Of a stretch of DNA of 64,000 nucleotides, positions 1-9,664 are shown piece after piece. The translations under genes and the position numbers were made by a program. The notes beneath the pieces were generated by a model. It searched no databases. It saw nothing but the letters and a program-made list of their open reading frames with translations, and had not been told where the DNA came from. The stretch is taken from the NCBI RefSeq assembly GCF_011758655.1, contig NZ_JAAMPA010000001.1, positions 1,860,001 to 1,924,000 on the forward strand, written 5' to 3'. Source of the DNA: Modestobacter marinus (GTDB lineage Bacteria > Actinomycetota > Actinomycetes > Mycobacteriales > Geodermatophilaceae). Every line of letters begins with the position of its first letter. Position 1 is the first letter of the stretch.

Positions 1-235
1 GGCTGACCGCGCTGCCCACCGCCTCGACCCAGCCGGCGTTCTCGTGCCCGATCGTGTACGGCAGCGTGACCTGCGACTTCTCCGCCCACTGCCCTTCCAG
101 GATGTGCAGGTCGGTGCGGCAGACCCCGGCGCCACCGATCTTGAGGATCACGTCGTGCGGGCCGGTGACCTCCGGCTTCGGGACGTCGTCCATCCGGAGC
201 GGCTCGTGGTACCCGGTGACGCGGACGGCTCTCAT
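1..235 (-). CDS. zinc-dependent alcohol dehydrogenase, N-terminal part (cut by window edge)
   Basis: The visible 78 residues are the N-terminal catalytic half of a medium-chain zinc alcohol dehydrogenase. CRTDLH supplies the catalytic-zinc cysteine and histidine, and GHENAG is the conserved zinc-site glycine/histidine/glutamate segment. The NAD-binding fold lies beyond the left edge. Its ATG overlaps the stop of the upstream DUF59 gene as ATGA, so the two are translationally coupled in one operon. In known propane/acetone monooxygenase clusters (mimABCD, prmABCD) a dehydrogenase of this type oxidises the alcohol product; that role here is inferred from context. Confidence 0.85.
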   Translation of the reverse strand, partial: MRAVRVTGYHEPLRMDDVPKPEVTGPHDVILKIGGAGVCRTDLHILEGQWAEKSQVTLPYTIGHENAGWVEAVGSAVS

Positions 236-1029
236 GACAGGACCTCCAGGGGGATCAGGGGGCGGGCCGGGTCGGGATGGGGAACGGGCGGGCGATCATC
301 GATGCTGGGCCGGGGCGTCTGGTCGTCCTCGGCGCCGGGGTAGCGGGTGGCCAGCAGGCCGCGGCAGAAGTGCGCGTTGCCGTCGACGGAGATGCGCACC
401 GACCGCGCCCGCCGGAGGAACAGGGCGGCCTCGGCCGGTGACGGGCGGGTGCCGTCGGCGGCGACCAGCACCGCCGCCCCCGGGTCGGTGGGCAGGCCGA
501 GCGTGGCCCGCCGGCGCAGCAGCGCACCGGTGGTCGGCTCGTCCGCGGGGAGGTCACCGAGGGTGGTGTGCCGCAGGTCGGCCTCGGTGAGCGACCGGTC
601 GGCGCGCAGCAGGGCGGTGAGTGCCCGCTCCATCGCCGCGGTGTGCGCCTTGCGGGAGAAGGTCGCCCGCAGCTCGTCGAGCGACTCCTCCGCCTCGTGC
701 CCGAAGGTGCCCCGGTACCCGGCGCCCGCGGCCAGGCCGCGGTTGATCAGGTCGGAGTCGTGGTGGTCGTCGAGCTCGACCACCACCTGCCCGACCCCGG
801 GGACGGCGGAGACCGCGTCGTGGGCGTCGGCGCACATGAGCCAGGCGAAGTTCGGTGCGCAGAACGACGTCGGCAGCCGCAGGTGCACCGTCACGTCCGC
901 CCCCCGGACCGCCACCGACCGGACGAAGCCCAGGTCGGTGATCGGCTCGTCGAGCTCGGGATCGACCACTGCGCCCAGCGCGCGGCGGACGTCGCTCTCG
1001 GTGGGGACCGCCAGCAGGGTCGTCGTCAT
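232..1029 (-). CDS. DUF59/MIP18-family iron-sulfur assembly-type protein
   Basis: 265 residues. The N-terminal ~100 residues form a MIP18/PaaD-like DUF59 domain (ALGAVVDPELDEPITDLGFV and a TSFCAPNFAWLMC segment with two cysteines). The C-terminal ~160 residues are an extension I do not recognise. DUF59 proteins assist metal-cluster assembly. In diiron monooxygenase operons such a gene lies next to an amidohydrolase and an alcohol dehydrogenase, so a role in hydroxylase maturation is a reasonable inference. Start and stop both overlap neighbours by 4 bp (ATGA), which makes this the middle gene of a tight three-gene operon. Confidence 0.75.
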   Translation of the reverse strand: MTTTLLAVPTESDVRRALGAVVDPELDEPITDLGFVRSVAVRGADVTVHLRLPTSFCAPNFAWLMCADAHDAVSAVPGVGQVVVELDDHHDSDLINRGLAAGAGYRGTFGHEAEESLDELRATFSRKAHTAAMERALTALLRADRSLTEADLRHTTLGDLPADEPTTGALLRRRATLGLPTDPGAAVLVAADGTRPSPAEAALFLRRARSVRISVDGNAHFCRGLLATRYPGAEDDQTPRPSIDDRPPVPHPDPARPLIPLEVLS

Positions 1030-2072
1030 CAGGACATCGCCAGGTCGGCGGCGCCGGGCTGGCGGGGGCCGGTGGCGGTCTCGTCGGCGTCGGGCAGCCG
1101 GAGCCGCTCGGGCACCGGGAGGTCGTAGAGCTTCGCGGCGTTGAGGCCGAGCACCTTCTTCTTCACCTCGGTGGTCAGCGGTGCGTACTCGGCCAGGTCC
1201 TCGGGGATCTGGAAGTCCACGAACCGCTCGACCAGCCAGGTCGGCGTCCAGAGCGCGTAGTCGCTGGAGAAGAGGATCCGGTCCTCGCCGAGCCAGTAGA
1301 GGAGCTCGCCCATGATCTGGGCGAAGTACCGCGGCCGGGTGTGGATGAAGGGGATCGCCACGGCCAGGCCGGCGTGCACGTTGGGCTCCTGGGTGGCGAT
1401 CCAGCAGAAGTCCTCCAGCCGGGGCAGGCCGCAGTGCTCGACGATGAAGTCGAGGTCGGTGAAGTCGGTGGCCGCGTGGTCGACGTCGGCGACGTCGAAG
1501 GCGTCCCGGTCCAGCGGGCGGATCGTGGGGCCCTTGTGGATGTGGATGTTCCTGATGCCCAGTTCCCGGCAGACCTCGAAGTACCGGTAGGCCATCGGGT
1601 CGGTGAGCTTCCAGCCACGGGACTCCCCGTGCCAGTCGGCGGTGTAGAGCTTCACGCCCTTGAGCCCGAAGCGCTCGGCGTCGGCCCGCAGCTGGTCCAG
1701 CCCGTTCTCGCCGTCGCGCGGGTCCCACCAGTGGTTGTAGGTGAGCTTGTCCGGGTGCTCCTGGGCGAGCGCGAACGCCTCCTCGGTCTGGCCGAAACCG
1801 CGGTGGTAGAACTCGCCGAGCCGGGCGGGCTGGAAGATCGCGTGGTCGACGACGCCGTTGCCGAAGACGTCGCGCATCAGCCGCTCGCCGCCCTGGTAGA
1901 GGTACTCCTCGTAGGGCCAGACCTCGGACTCCGGGCTGAGGTTGCGGTGGTAGTCGTAGAAGCAGTCGATGAACTGCTTGCCGTGCACGTTCCGCTGGTT
2001 CTCCGGCCGTGCGTCCCACAGGGCGATGTGCGAGTCGACCACGAAGTAGTCGACGCCGTCCTTGCTGTACAT
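1029..2072 (-). CDS. amidohydrolase-2 family protein of monooxygenase-type operon
   Basis: 347 residues, a TIM-barrel metal-dependent hydrolase of the amidohydrolase-2 family. VVDSHIALWD is the N-terminal metal-site region (the usual HxH is reduced to DSHIAL), HIHKGP contributes histidines near the middle, and LFSSDYALW is the conserved C-terminal aspartate motif. A strong ribosome site (GAGGAGG, 6 nt before the ATG) fixes the start. It is the first gene of the operon and diverges from the GAF/Fis activator. Homologues accompany propane/acetone monooxygenases; the reaction is not established. The altered first HxH makes substrate prediction unsafe. Confidence 0.75.
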   Translation of the reverse strand: MYSKDGVDYFVVDSHIALWDARPENQRNVHGKQFIDCFYDYHRNLSPESEVWPYEEYLYQGGERLMRDVFGNGVVDHAIFQPARLGEFYHRGFGQTEEAFALAQEHPDKLTYNHWWDPRDGENGLDQLRADAERFGLKGVKLYTADWHGESRGWKLTDPMAYRYFEVCRELGIRNIHIHKGPTIRPLDRDAFDVADVDHAATDFTDLDFIVEHCGLPRLEDFCWIATQEPNVHAGLAVAIPFIHTRPRYFAQIMGELLYWLGEDRILFSSDYALWTPTWLVERFVDFQIPEDLAEYAPLTTEVKKKVLGLNAAKLYDLPVPERLRLPDADETATGPRQPGAADLAMS

Positions 2073-2168
2073 CGGGGTCCTCCTCGACTCCGTCCCCCCG
2101 CGACACTGCGAGGTGGATCACATCCGAGGACGACGCTAGGGACGCGGGGGACGCCGGGGCAGGGGACC

Positions 2169-2189
2169 GGTGTCTCACTTTGAGACACC
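2169..2189. promoter_or_regulatory. perfect inverted repeat, probable operator in divergent promoter region
   Basis: Perfect 9-bp arms GGTGTCTCA and TGAGACACC separated by CTT. The element sits exactly midway in the divergent gap, 97 bp from the amidohydrolase start on one side and 97 bp from the activator GTG on the other. It is a strong candidate binding site for the Fis-type helix-turn-helix of the neighbouring activator. A second short GC palindrome begins at its right edge. Confidence 0.65.
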
Positions 2190-2285
2190 CGGCCGCCGGG
2201 TGTCGGGACGGACGAGGTCGTGGCCGGGGTCACAGGTGCGGCCTACATTCGTCGGTACGCATCGGAGCGTCCCGGGGAGGCAGCC

Positions 2286-3758
2286 GTGCCCGCTGGTCCG
2301 GTGGTGCCGGTGCCCGGCACGGTGCCGCCCGCGGGTGTGGCGCCCAGCAGTCCGGCCCGGGTGCGCGCCTCCTGGCAGCGCAGCGAGCGCTACGGGGTGA
2401 CCCCCGAGGAGGTCGTGCCGGTCTACGTGGACGGCGTGCCGACCGACTCCCTGTTCTACGAGTGCGGCGCCGAGGTGGTCCGCGGGCTGCACGGCACGCT
2501 GGCCGGTGAGCCGGTCGGCTTCATGCTCACCGACCCGCAGGGCCTGGTGCTGGCGCGCTGGTGCGACGACGAGACGATCAACCGTTCGCTGGACCGGGTG
2601 CACCTGGCGCCCGGCTTCTACTTCGGCGAGCAGACCGCCGGCACCAACGGGCTCGCCCTGGCCCTCGCCGACCGCGTGCCGACCCTGGTGCACGGCCCCG
2701 AGCACTACGTCGCGCCGCTGCGCCGCTACACCTGCGCCGCCGTCCCGGTGCTGGACCCGCGCACCGGCGGGCTGGTGGGCAGCATCAACCTCACCACCTG
2801 GTCCGACGCCTCCTCGGACCTGCTGCTCGCCCTCGCCCAGGCCGCCGCGGGCAACACCGCGGCGCTGATGCAGGTGCGGGCCGGCGGGCAGCTGCTCCGC
2901 GCGGCCCCGCGCGGGGAGGTGTTCCACGTGCTGACCGGGCGCCTGGTCGACGGCGTCGCCGACGACCCGTGCGTGTCCCCGGCCTGGCAGGCGGCCGTGC
3001 GCACGGTCCGCGACGCGGTCACCGGCGGCCGGCTGGTCGCCGTCGTCGGCGAGCCGGGCGCCGGGCGGACGACCGCGGCCTCGCTGGCCCGCCGCGCCAC
3101 CGGCCTGCGGGAACGCGTGCTGGTCGCCCGGCCACCCGAGCCGGCCGAGGTCGGCGAGTGGCTCACCCTGTGGACGCCGGAGCTGCACGCGCCGGACACC
3201 TGCGTCGTCGTCGCCGAGGCCGACACCCTCCCGGTCTGGGCCGCCGAGCAGCTGGCCGCGGAGGTCGCCGCCGTCCCGGCCGCCGTGGGTGCGCCGGGCC
3301 CGCTGGTGCTCACCGGCTCCTCCTACACCGCACTCCCCGCCCCGCTGGCCGCCCTGGTGGAGGCGGTGGCCGAGGTGCCCGCGCTGCGCGACCGGTCCGC
3401 CGACGTCGAGCCGCTGGCCCGCGCGTTCGCCCGGCAGCTGCGGCACCGCGACGTCGAGTTCACCCCGCGGGCGCTGCGGGCGCTGGCCGCCCACGGCTGG
3501 CCGGGGAACGTGCGCCAGCTGCGGGCGGTGGTGCGGGCCGCCGCCGCCCGCACCGACCTCGTCGACGTGGCGCACCTGCCGCCGGAGGTGCTCTCGGACG
3601 GCAGCCGGACGCTGGGCCGGCTGGAGCAGCTGGAACGGGACGAGATCGTGCGCTGCCTGAGCCGCCCCGGGACGACGGTGGTGCACGCCGCCGCCGAGCT
3701 CGGCCTGTCCCGGGCCACCCTCTACCGCAAGATCGCCCAGTACCGGATCAGCGTGTAG
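2286..3758 (+). CDS. GAF/AAA/Fis transcriptional activator (MimR/AcoR type)
   Basis: 490 residues from a GTG preceded by GGGGAGG. Order of parts: a GAF-type sensor (about residues 50-190, with ETINRSLDRVHLAPGFYFGE and GEQTAGTNGLALAL, typical of AcoR/PrmR/MimR regulators); a degenerate AAA+ module (Walker-A-like VGEPGAGRTT near 240, AHGWPGNVRQL near 405); and a Fis-type helix-turn-helix at the C-terminus (ELGLSRATLYRKI). The GAFTGA loop that contacts sigma-54 is absent. The gene diverges from the amidohydrolase operon and very likely controls it through the inverted repeat between them. Its last 11 bp overlap the convergent ABC ATPase gene. Confidence 0.85.
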   Translation: MPAGPVVPVPGTVPPAGVAPSSPARVRASWQRSERYGVTPEEVVPVYVDGVPTDSLFYECGAEVVRGLHGTLAGEPVGFMLTDPQGLVLARWCDDETINRSLDRVHLAPGFYFGEQTAGTNGLALALADRVPTLVHGPEHYVAPLRRYTCAAVPVLDPRTGGLVGSINLTTWSDASSDLLLALAQAAAGNTAALMQVRAGGQLLRAAPRGEVFHVLTGRLVDGVADDPCVSPAWQAAVRTVRDAVTGGRLVAVVGEPGAGRTTAASLARRATGLRERVLVARPPEPAEVGEWLTLWTPELHAPDTCVVVAEADTLPVWAAEQLAAEVAAVPAAVGAPGPLVLTGSSYTALPAPLAALVEAVAEVPALRDRSADVEPLARAFARQLRHRDVEFTPRALRALAAHGWPGNVRQLRAVVRAAAARTDLVDVAHLPPEVLSDGSRTLGRLEQLERDEIVRCLSRPGTTVVHAAAELGLSRATLYRKIAQYRISV

Positions 3759-4590
3759 CCGGCCCGGTCCCGCGGTCGCGCTGGGCGGCCCGCAGCGAGT
3801 CGCCCAGCTGGGAGAGCTCGTCGCCGCCGGCCACCAGCCGGGTGAGGTCGTGCACGTCGACGTCCTCCCGGGTCAGGTCGCCGGCCACCCGCCCACCGCC
3901 GAGCAGCAGGAACCGGTCGCCGACCAGGTGGGCGTGCTGCGGGCTGTGGGTCACGAACAGCACGGTCAGTCCCGCCTCGCGGGCGGCCACCACCGACTGC
4001 AGCACCAGCGCCCGCTGGGCCACCGTCATCGGCGCGGTCGGCTCGTCGATGACCAGCACGCGGGCACCGAAGTGCAGGGCGCGGGCGATCGCCAGGCTCT
4101 GCCGTTCCCCGGCCTGCAGCGCGCTGGCGGCCTGACCCGGGTCGAGCCCCGGGACGCCCACCCGGGCCATCGCCCGGGCGGTGATCTCCTCGGCCCGCCC
4201 GACGTCCAGCCGCCGGAACGGCCACACCCCGCGGATGGGTTCGGCGCCGAGGAAGAAGTTGCGCCAGACCGACATCAGCGGCGCGATCGCCAGGTCCTGC
4301 CAGACCGTGGCGATCCCGCAGGCGCGGGCCTGCTGCGGCGACCGGAAGCGCTCCGGCCGGCCGTCGACGAGCAGCTCGCCCTCGGCCGGCTGCTGCAGGC
4401 CGGAGAGGACGGCGACCAGCGTCGATTTGCCCGACCCGTTCTCCCCGAGCACGCAGACCACCTCGCCGGCCCGCAGGCGCAGCGACACCCGGGACAACGC
4501 CGGCACGCTGCCGAAGCGCACCGTCACCCCGCGCAGCTCCAGCACCGGCGGCGGAGAGGCGTGCGCGGACAGGGAGGCGGCCGTGCTCAT
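3748..4590 (-). CDS. ABC transporter ATP-binding protein, sugar-import type (copy 1)
   Basis: 280 residues. Walker A GENGSGKST, Walker B VLVIDEP and switch histidine in FVTHS are intact. The signature reads LQAGERQ instead of the usual LSGGERQ, a departure seen also against the paralogue at 31.7 kb. It is a single-domain ATPase of the FrcA/RbsA half type. Its ATG overlaps the permease stop (ATGA). No periplasmic binding protein gene is adjacent, so this system may share one or be regulatory. It converges on the activator gene with an 11-bp overlap at the 3' ends. Confidence 0.85.
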   Translation of the reverse strand: MSTAASLSAHASPPPVLELRGVTVRFGSVPALSRVSLRLRAGEVVCVLGENGSGKSTLVAVLSGLQQPAEGELLVDGRPERFRSPQQARACGIATVWQDLAIAPLMSVWRNFFLGAEPIRGVWPFRRLDVGRAEEITARAMARVGVPGLDPGQAASALQAGERQSLAIARALHFGARVLVIDEPTAPMTVAQRALVLQSVVAAREAGLTVLFVTHSPQHAHLVGDRFLLLGGGRVAGDLTREDVDVHDLTRLVAGGDELSQLGDSLRAAQRDRGTGPATR

Positions 4591-5687
4591 GAGCGGGGCA
4601 CCGAGCGGAGCCGGCGGCGGACCACGCCGTTCACCAGCAGCGCCACCAGCAGCATCATCCCGAGGAAGGCCTGGAACCAGCGCGGGTCCCAGTCGGTCAG
4701 CGAGATGCCCTCCCGGGCCACGGCGTACAGCAGCGCCCCCAGCGCGGCGCCCACGGTCGAGCCGTACCCGCCGGTGAGCAGGCACCCGCCGATCACCGCC
4801 ACAACGATGAACTCGATCTCGGTGCCCAGCGCCGGGTCGACCTGCACGCCGCCCAGCCGGACCAGGGCCAGCGTGCCGATCAGCCAGCCGGCGGTGGCCG
4901 TGCCCAGGAACAGCAGCACCGTCGTGCGCGCCACCGGGACGCCGAGCTCCCGGGCGGCCTGGCCGGCGCCGCCGCTGGCGAAGACGGCGTTGCCGAAGCG
5001 GGTCCGCCACAGCAGCCACGTGGTCACGGCGGTGGCCAGCAGCCACCACAGCAGCGAGATGCGGAACCGTCCGTCACCCAGCTGCGCGGTGGCCCCGAAC
5101 ACCGCCTGCGCGGACTCCCAGCCCGGTGCGTCCGCCAGCCCGCTGACCCGGGAGGACCCGGCGATCGCCGCGGCCCCGGCGAGCGAGGCGCCCTGGAGCA
5201 CCAGGAACGTCGCCAGCGTCACCAGGAAGCTGGGCAGGCCGGTGGTGACCACGAGCAGCCCGTTGGCCGCCCCGACCAGCAGGGCGGCGAGCAGCGACAG
5301 CAGCAGCGCCGGCCAGACGCCGAGGCCCAGCTGGGTCACCAGCAGGGCGGTGACCAGGCTGCTGCCCACCGCGACGACCCCGATCGACAGGTCGAACTGG
5401 CCCGCGACCAGCAGCATCGCGACCGCCACGCCCCCGATGCCCAGCGGAGCGGCGACGTCGAGCACGGTGGCCAGCCCACCGGAGCTGATCAGCTCCGGTG
5501 CCTGCAGCCCGAAGAAGACGGCGAGCACGAGCACCCCGAACAGCGCACCGACGCCCGGGCGGGCGAGCAGCCGGTCCAGCACCCGGCGCCCGGCCGAGCG
5601 GGGGACGGCCGGCGCCGCCGGGCCGAAGCCCGGCAGGCGCTCGCTGGTCGACGGGGGCGCGGCCGAGAAGGGGTGCAGGGGTGGCAC
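4587..5687 (-). CDS. ABC transporter permease, ribose/fructose type (copy 1)
   Basis: 366 residues, RbsC/BPD_transp_2 family, with about 8-10 hydrophobic segments after a ~40-residue proline-rich cytosolic leader. The family hallmarks GLPSFLVTLATFLVLQG and [16 protein letters not shown] are present. It is clearly paralogous to the permease at 30.7 kb (shared GLADAPG segment, TRFGN, DLSIGV/DLSAGV). It lies 72 bp downstream of an unknown gene and is translationally coupled to its ATPase. Substrate unknown. Confidence 0.85.
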   Translation of the reverse strand: MPPLHPFSAAPPSTSERLPGFGPAAPAVPRSAGRRVLDRLLARPGVGALFGVLVLAVFFGLQAPELISSGGLATVLDVAAPLGIGGVAVAMLLVAGQFDLSIGVVAVGSSLVTALLVTQLGLGVWPALLLSLLAALLVGAANGLLVVTTGLPSFLVTLATFLVLQGASLAGAAAIAGSSRVSGLADAPGWESAQAVFGATAQLGDGRFRISLLWWLLATAVTTWLLWRTRFGNAVFASGGAGQAARELGVPVARTTVLLFLGTATAGWLIGTLALVRLGGVQVDPALGTEIEFIVVAVIGGCLLTGGYGSTVGAALGALLYAVAREGISLTDWDPRWFQAFLGMMLLVALLVNGVVRRRLRSVPRS

Positions 5688-5759
5688 GGCGACGCGGGAC
5701 CTCCTCGAGCGGGGCGGAGACCCCAGTGTCCACGATCCGGGCAGCCGGATCCCCGGCCG

Positions 5760-7740
<1,981 letters not shown>

Positions 7741-7754
7741 CGTCCTCCGGACGT

Positions 7755-8123
7755 CACCGCGGCCAGGAGCCGTTCCCGGCTTTGCGGTGAGCCGCTTCGT
7801 GGGGCGGGGCCGGGGAGCCTCCGGCCCCCGCGTCCCCGACCCACAGCCGCTTCGCGGCGGCGATCTCATGGCGACCCTCCGGGCCGCACCGCGGCCAGGA
7901 GCCGTCCCGACTTGGGGTGAGCCGCTTCGTGGGATGACGGCAGGAGGCCTCCGGCCCCCGTGCCGTCCTCCCACAGTCGTCTCACGGCGGCGATGCTCAT
8001 GGCGACCCTCCGGGCCGCACCGCGGCCAGGAGCCGTGCCCGACTCGGGGTGAGCCGCTTCGTGGGATGACGGCAGGAGGCCTCCGGCCCCCGTGCCGCCC
8101 TCCCACAGTCGCCTGGCGGCGAC
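7755..8123. repeat. three tandem copies of a ~131-bp GC-rich intergenic repeat
   Basis: Units begin at 7755, 7887 and 8018 with CACCGCGGCCAGGAGCCG, a period of 132 then 131 bp; the third copy is incomplete and fades near 8123. Each unit also contains GAGCCGCTTCGTGGG and a self-complementary AGGCCTCCGGCCCCCGTGCC block. Copies 2 and 3 are nearly identical while copy 1 is more diverged. A weaker resemblance continues to about 8220. No protein is convincingly encoded. The stretch from 8124 to 8283 holds nothing else I can name. Confidence 0.85.
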
Positions 8124-8283
8124 ACCGTGGCTGCGTTCCGGCGTCGACTCACCCGAGCCGTCCCCGGCTTCGGTGGTTCGCTTCGTGGTGTCGCGGTCCG
8201 GGTCGGCTCACCCGCGCGTCCCCGACGTGCGTCGTCGGCTGGTTCGACCGTCCCTGGCTGCCCGGCGTGCTCGTGGGTGGGCG

Positions 8284-8472
8284 TCAGGCGGGTTCGGGGA
8301 CGCCGCCGGTGTCGCCGCCGGGGTCGTCGGGCGTCGCCTCGATCGGCGGGGGCGGCAGCGTCTCCGGGGTGTCGGGGAGGAGCTCGCCCGCGTCGTCCGG
8401 CACGGGCTGGTCCGGGTCGAGGGGGGAGTCCGGCTCCGGGATCGACGTCATGCCGCGAGTCAACCAGCGCAT
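8284..8472 (-). CDS. small proline-rich hypothetical protein
   Basis: 62 residues, starting MRWLTRGMTSIPEPDSP. The start is chosen because GGAGG lies 5 nt upstream of this ATG, better than the in-frame ATG 15 bp earlier. After a short basic N-terminus the rest is acidic and proline-rich (PPPPIEATPDDPGG), probably disordered. It follows the phosphodiesterase gene in the same direction. Function unknown; coding status is supported mainly by the ribosome site and operon-like position. Confidence 0.45.
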   Translation of the reverse strand: MRWLTRGMTSIPEPDSPLDPDQPVPDDAGELLPDTPETLPPPPIEATPDDPGGDTGGVPEPA

Positions 8473-8496
8473 GATCGCCTCCGCCATCGACCGCGG

Positions 8497-8514
8497 CCGG
8501 CCCGATCGGGCCGG
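8497..8514. terminator. 18-bp perfect palindrome after the phosphodiesterase gene
   Basis: CCGGCCCGATCGGGCCGG is perfectly self-complementary and lies between the stop of the phosphodiesterase gene and the small downstream gene. A hairpin could reduce read-through, but there is no T-tract, so terminator activity is only a possibility. Confidence 0.35.
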
Positions 8515-8522
8515 TGGAGCCG

Positions 8523-9569
8523 TCAGACCCGGGGGCGCACCGGGGCCATGGCGGCGGCGGAGAGCTCCGCGCGGGCCCGGTGGGCGGTCTCCGGCGCGTC
8601 GGTGATCACGCTGTCGACGCCGAGGGCGAAGAGCAGCCGGGCCTCGGTCTGGGCGTCACCGAACCCGCGTGGGTCGCCGCCGCGGCGCAGGTGGCTGGGG
8701 AGGAAGACGTTCTCCGGCCGCAGCGTCCACGGCTCGACGGTGAGACCGGCCCGGTGCGCCTGGGTGATCAGGTCCGAGACGCCGACCAGCCCACCGTCGG
8801 CACCGTGCAGCAGGATCCGCCCCTTGTGCGGGGCGATCCCGTCGGCGTAGGTGGAGACCTCGCGCAGGCCCGCGGGGGTGACCAGGGCGTCCTGGATGCC
8901 CTCCTCCTCGATCAGCTGCACCAGCCGGGGGCCGTCGCTGCCGAGGTCGTCCCGCAGCTCGCGCAGCGCCGCCTGCTCGAAGGCCATGACGACCACCGAG
9001 CCGTCGGCCCGGGCGGCGTCCAGCCGGCGCAGCTCCGCGGCGACCAGCTCGGTCATCGGCAGGCCCTGCGCGGTGAACCAGGACGGGCACTTCAGCTCCG
9101 CCTGCACCCGCACGGGGTGCTCGGGCGTGGAGCGGCGCCGGGCCACCTCCACGACCTCGGCGAGGGTCAGGATGCCGAACCGGCCGTCGTAGGCGGTGTT
9201 CATCGGCCGCATCCCGGGCAGCCGCTCGACCGCGCGCAGGGTGCGCAGCTCGGCGAGGGTGAAGTCCTCGCTGAACCAGCCGGTCAGCTCCTCGCCGTCC
9301 ACCTCCTGGGTGCGGCGGCGGCCGGCGAACTCGGGGTGGTGGGCGACGTCGGTCGACCGGGAGAGCTCGTTCTCGTGACGGGCCACGAGCTCGCCGTCCC
9401 GGGTCACCACGACGTCCGGTTCGACCAGGTCCGCGCCCAGGTCGATCGCCAGCTCGTAGCTGGCCACGGTGTGCTCGGGGCGGTAGCTGGGGGCACCGCG
9501 GTGCCCGATGATGCGCGGGGAGCGCTGCTGGCGGGGCGAGTGAACGGCCTTCAGGCCGGTCTCCTGCAT
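8523..9569 (-). CDS. glycerophosphodiester phosphodiesterase family protein
   Basis: 348 residues. The GDPD barrel is marked by HRGAPSYRPEHT (catalytic histidine and arginine), the acidic pair in VEPDV, and the C-terminal VEPWTLRPEN tryptophan segment followed by GVDSVITDAPE. It would hydrolyse glycerophosphodiesters to sn-glycerol-3-phosphate and an alcohol. No signal peptide is seen, so it is probably cytosolic. The start at 9569 is preferred because the HRG motif then falls at residue 24; an in-frame ATG at 9623 is also possible and neither has an ideal ribosome site. Confidence 0.85.
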   Translation of the reverse strand: MQETGLKAVHSPRQQRSPRIIGHRGAPSYRPEHTVASYELAIDLGADLVEPDVVVTRDGELVARHENELSRSTDVAHHPEFAGRRRTQEVDGEELTGWFSEDFTLAELRTLRAVERLPGMRPMNTAYDGRFGILTLAEVVEVARRRSTPEHPVRVQAELKCPSWFTAQGLPMTELVAAELRRLDAARADGSVVVMAFEQAALRELRDDLGSDGPRLVQLIEEEGIQDALVTPAGLREVSTYADGIAPHKGRILLHGADGGLVGVSDLITQAHRAGLTVEPWTLRPENVFLPSHLRRGGDPRGFGDAQTEARLLFALGVDSVITDAPETAHRARAELSAAAMAPVRPRV

Positions 9570-9664
9570 GTCTCCAGGGAAACCCAGTTCCCTGTCCGGG
9601 GGCTGAACGCGCGCCGACGTCATGAGGACAAATCGGGGGACAGCGCGCTCACCTGGAGACGAGC

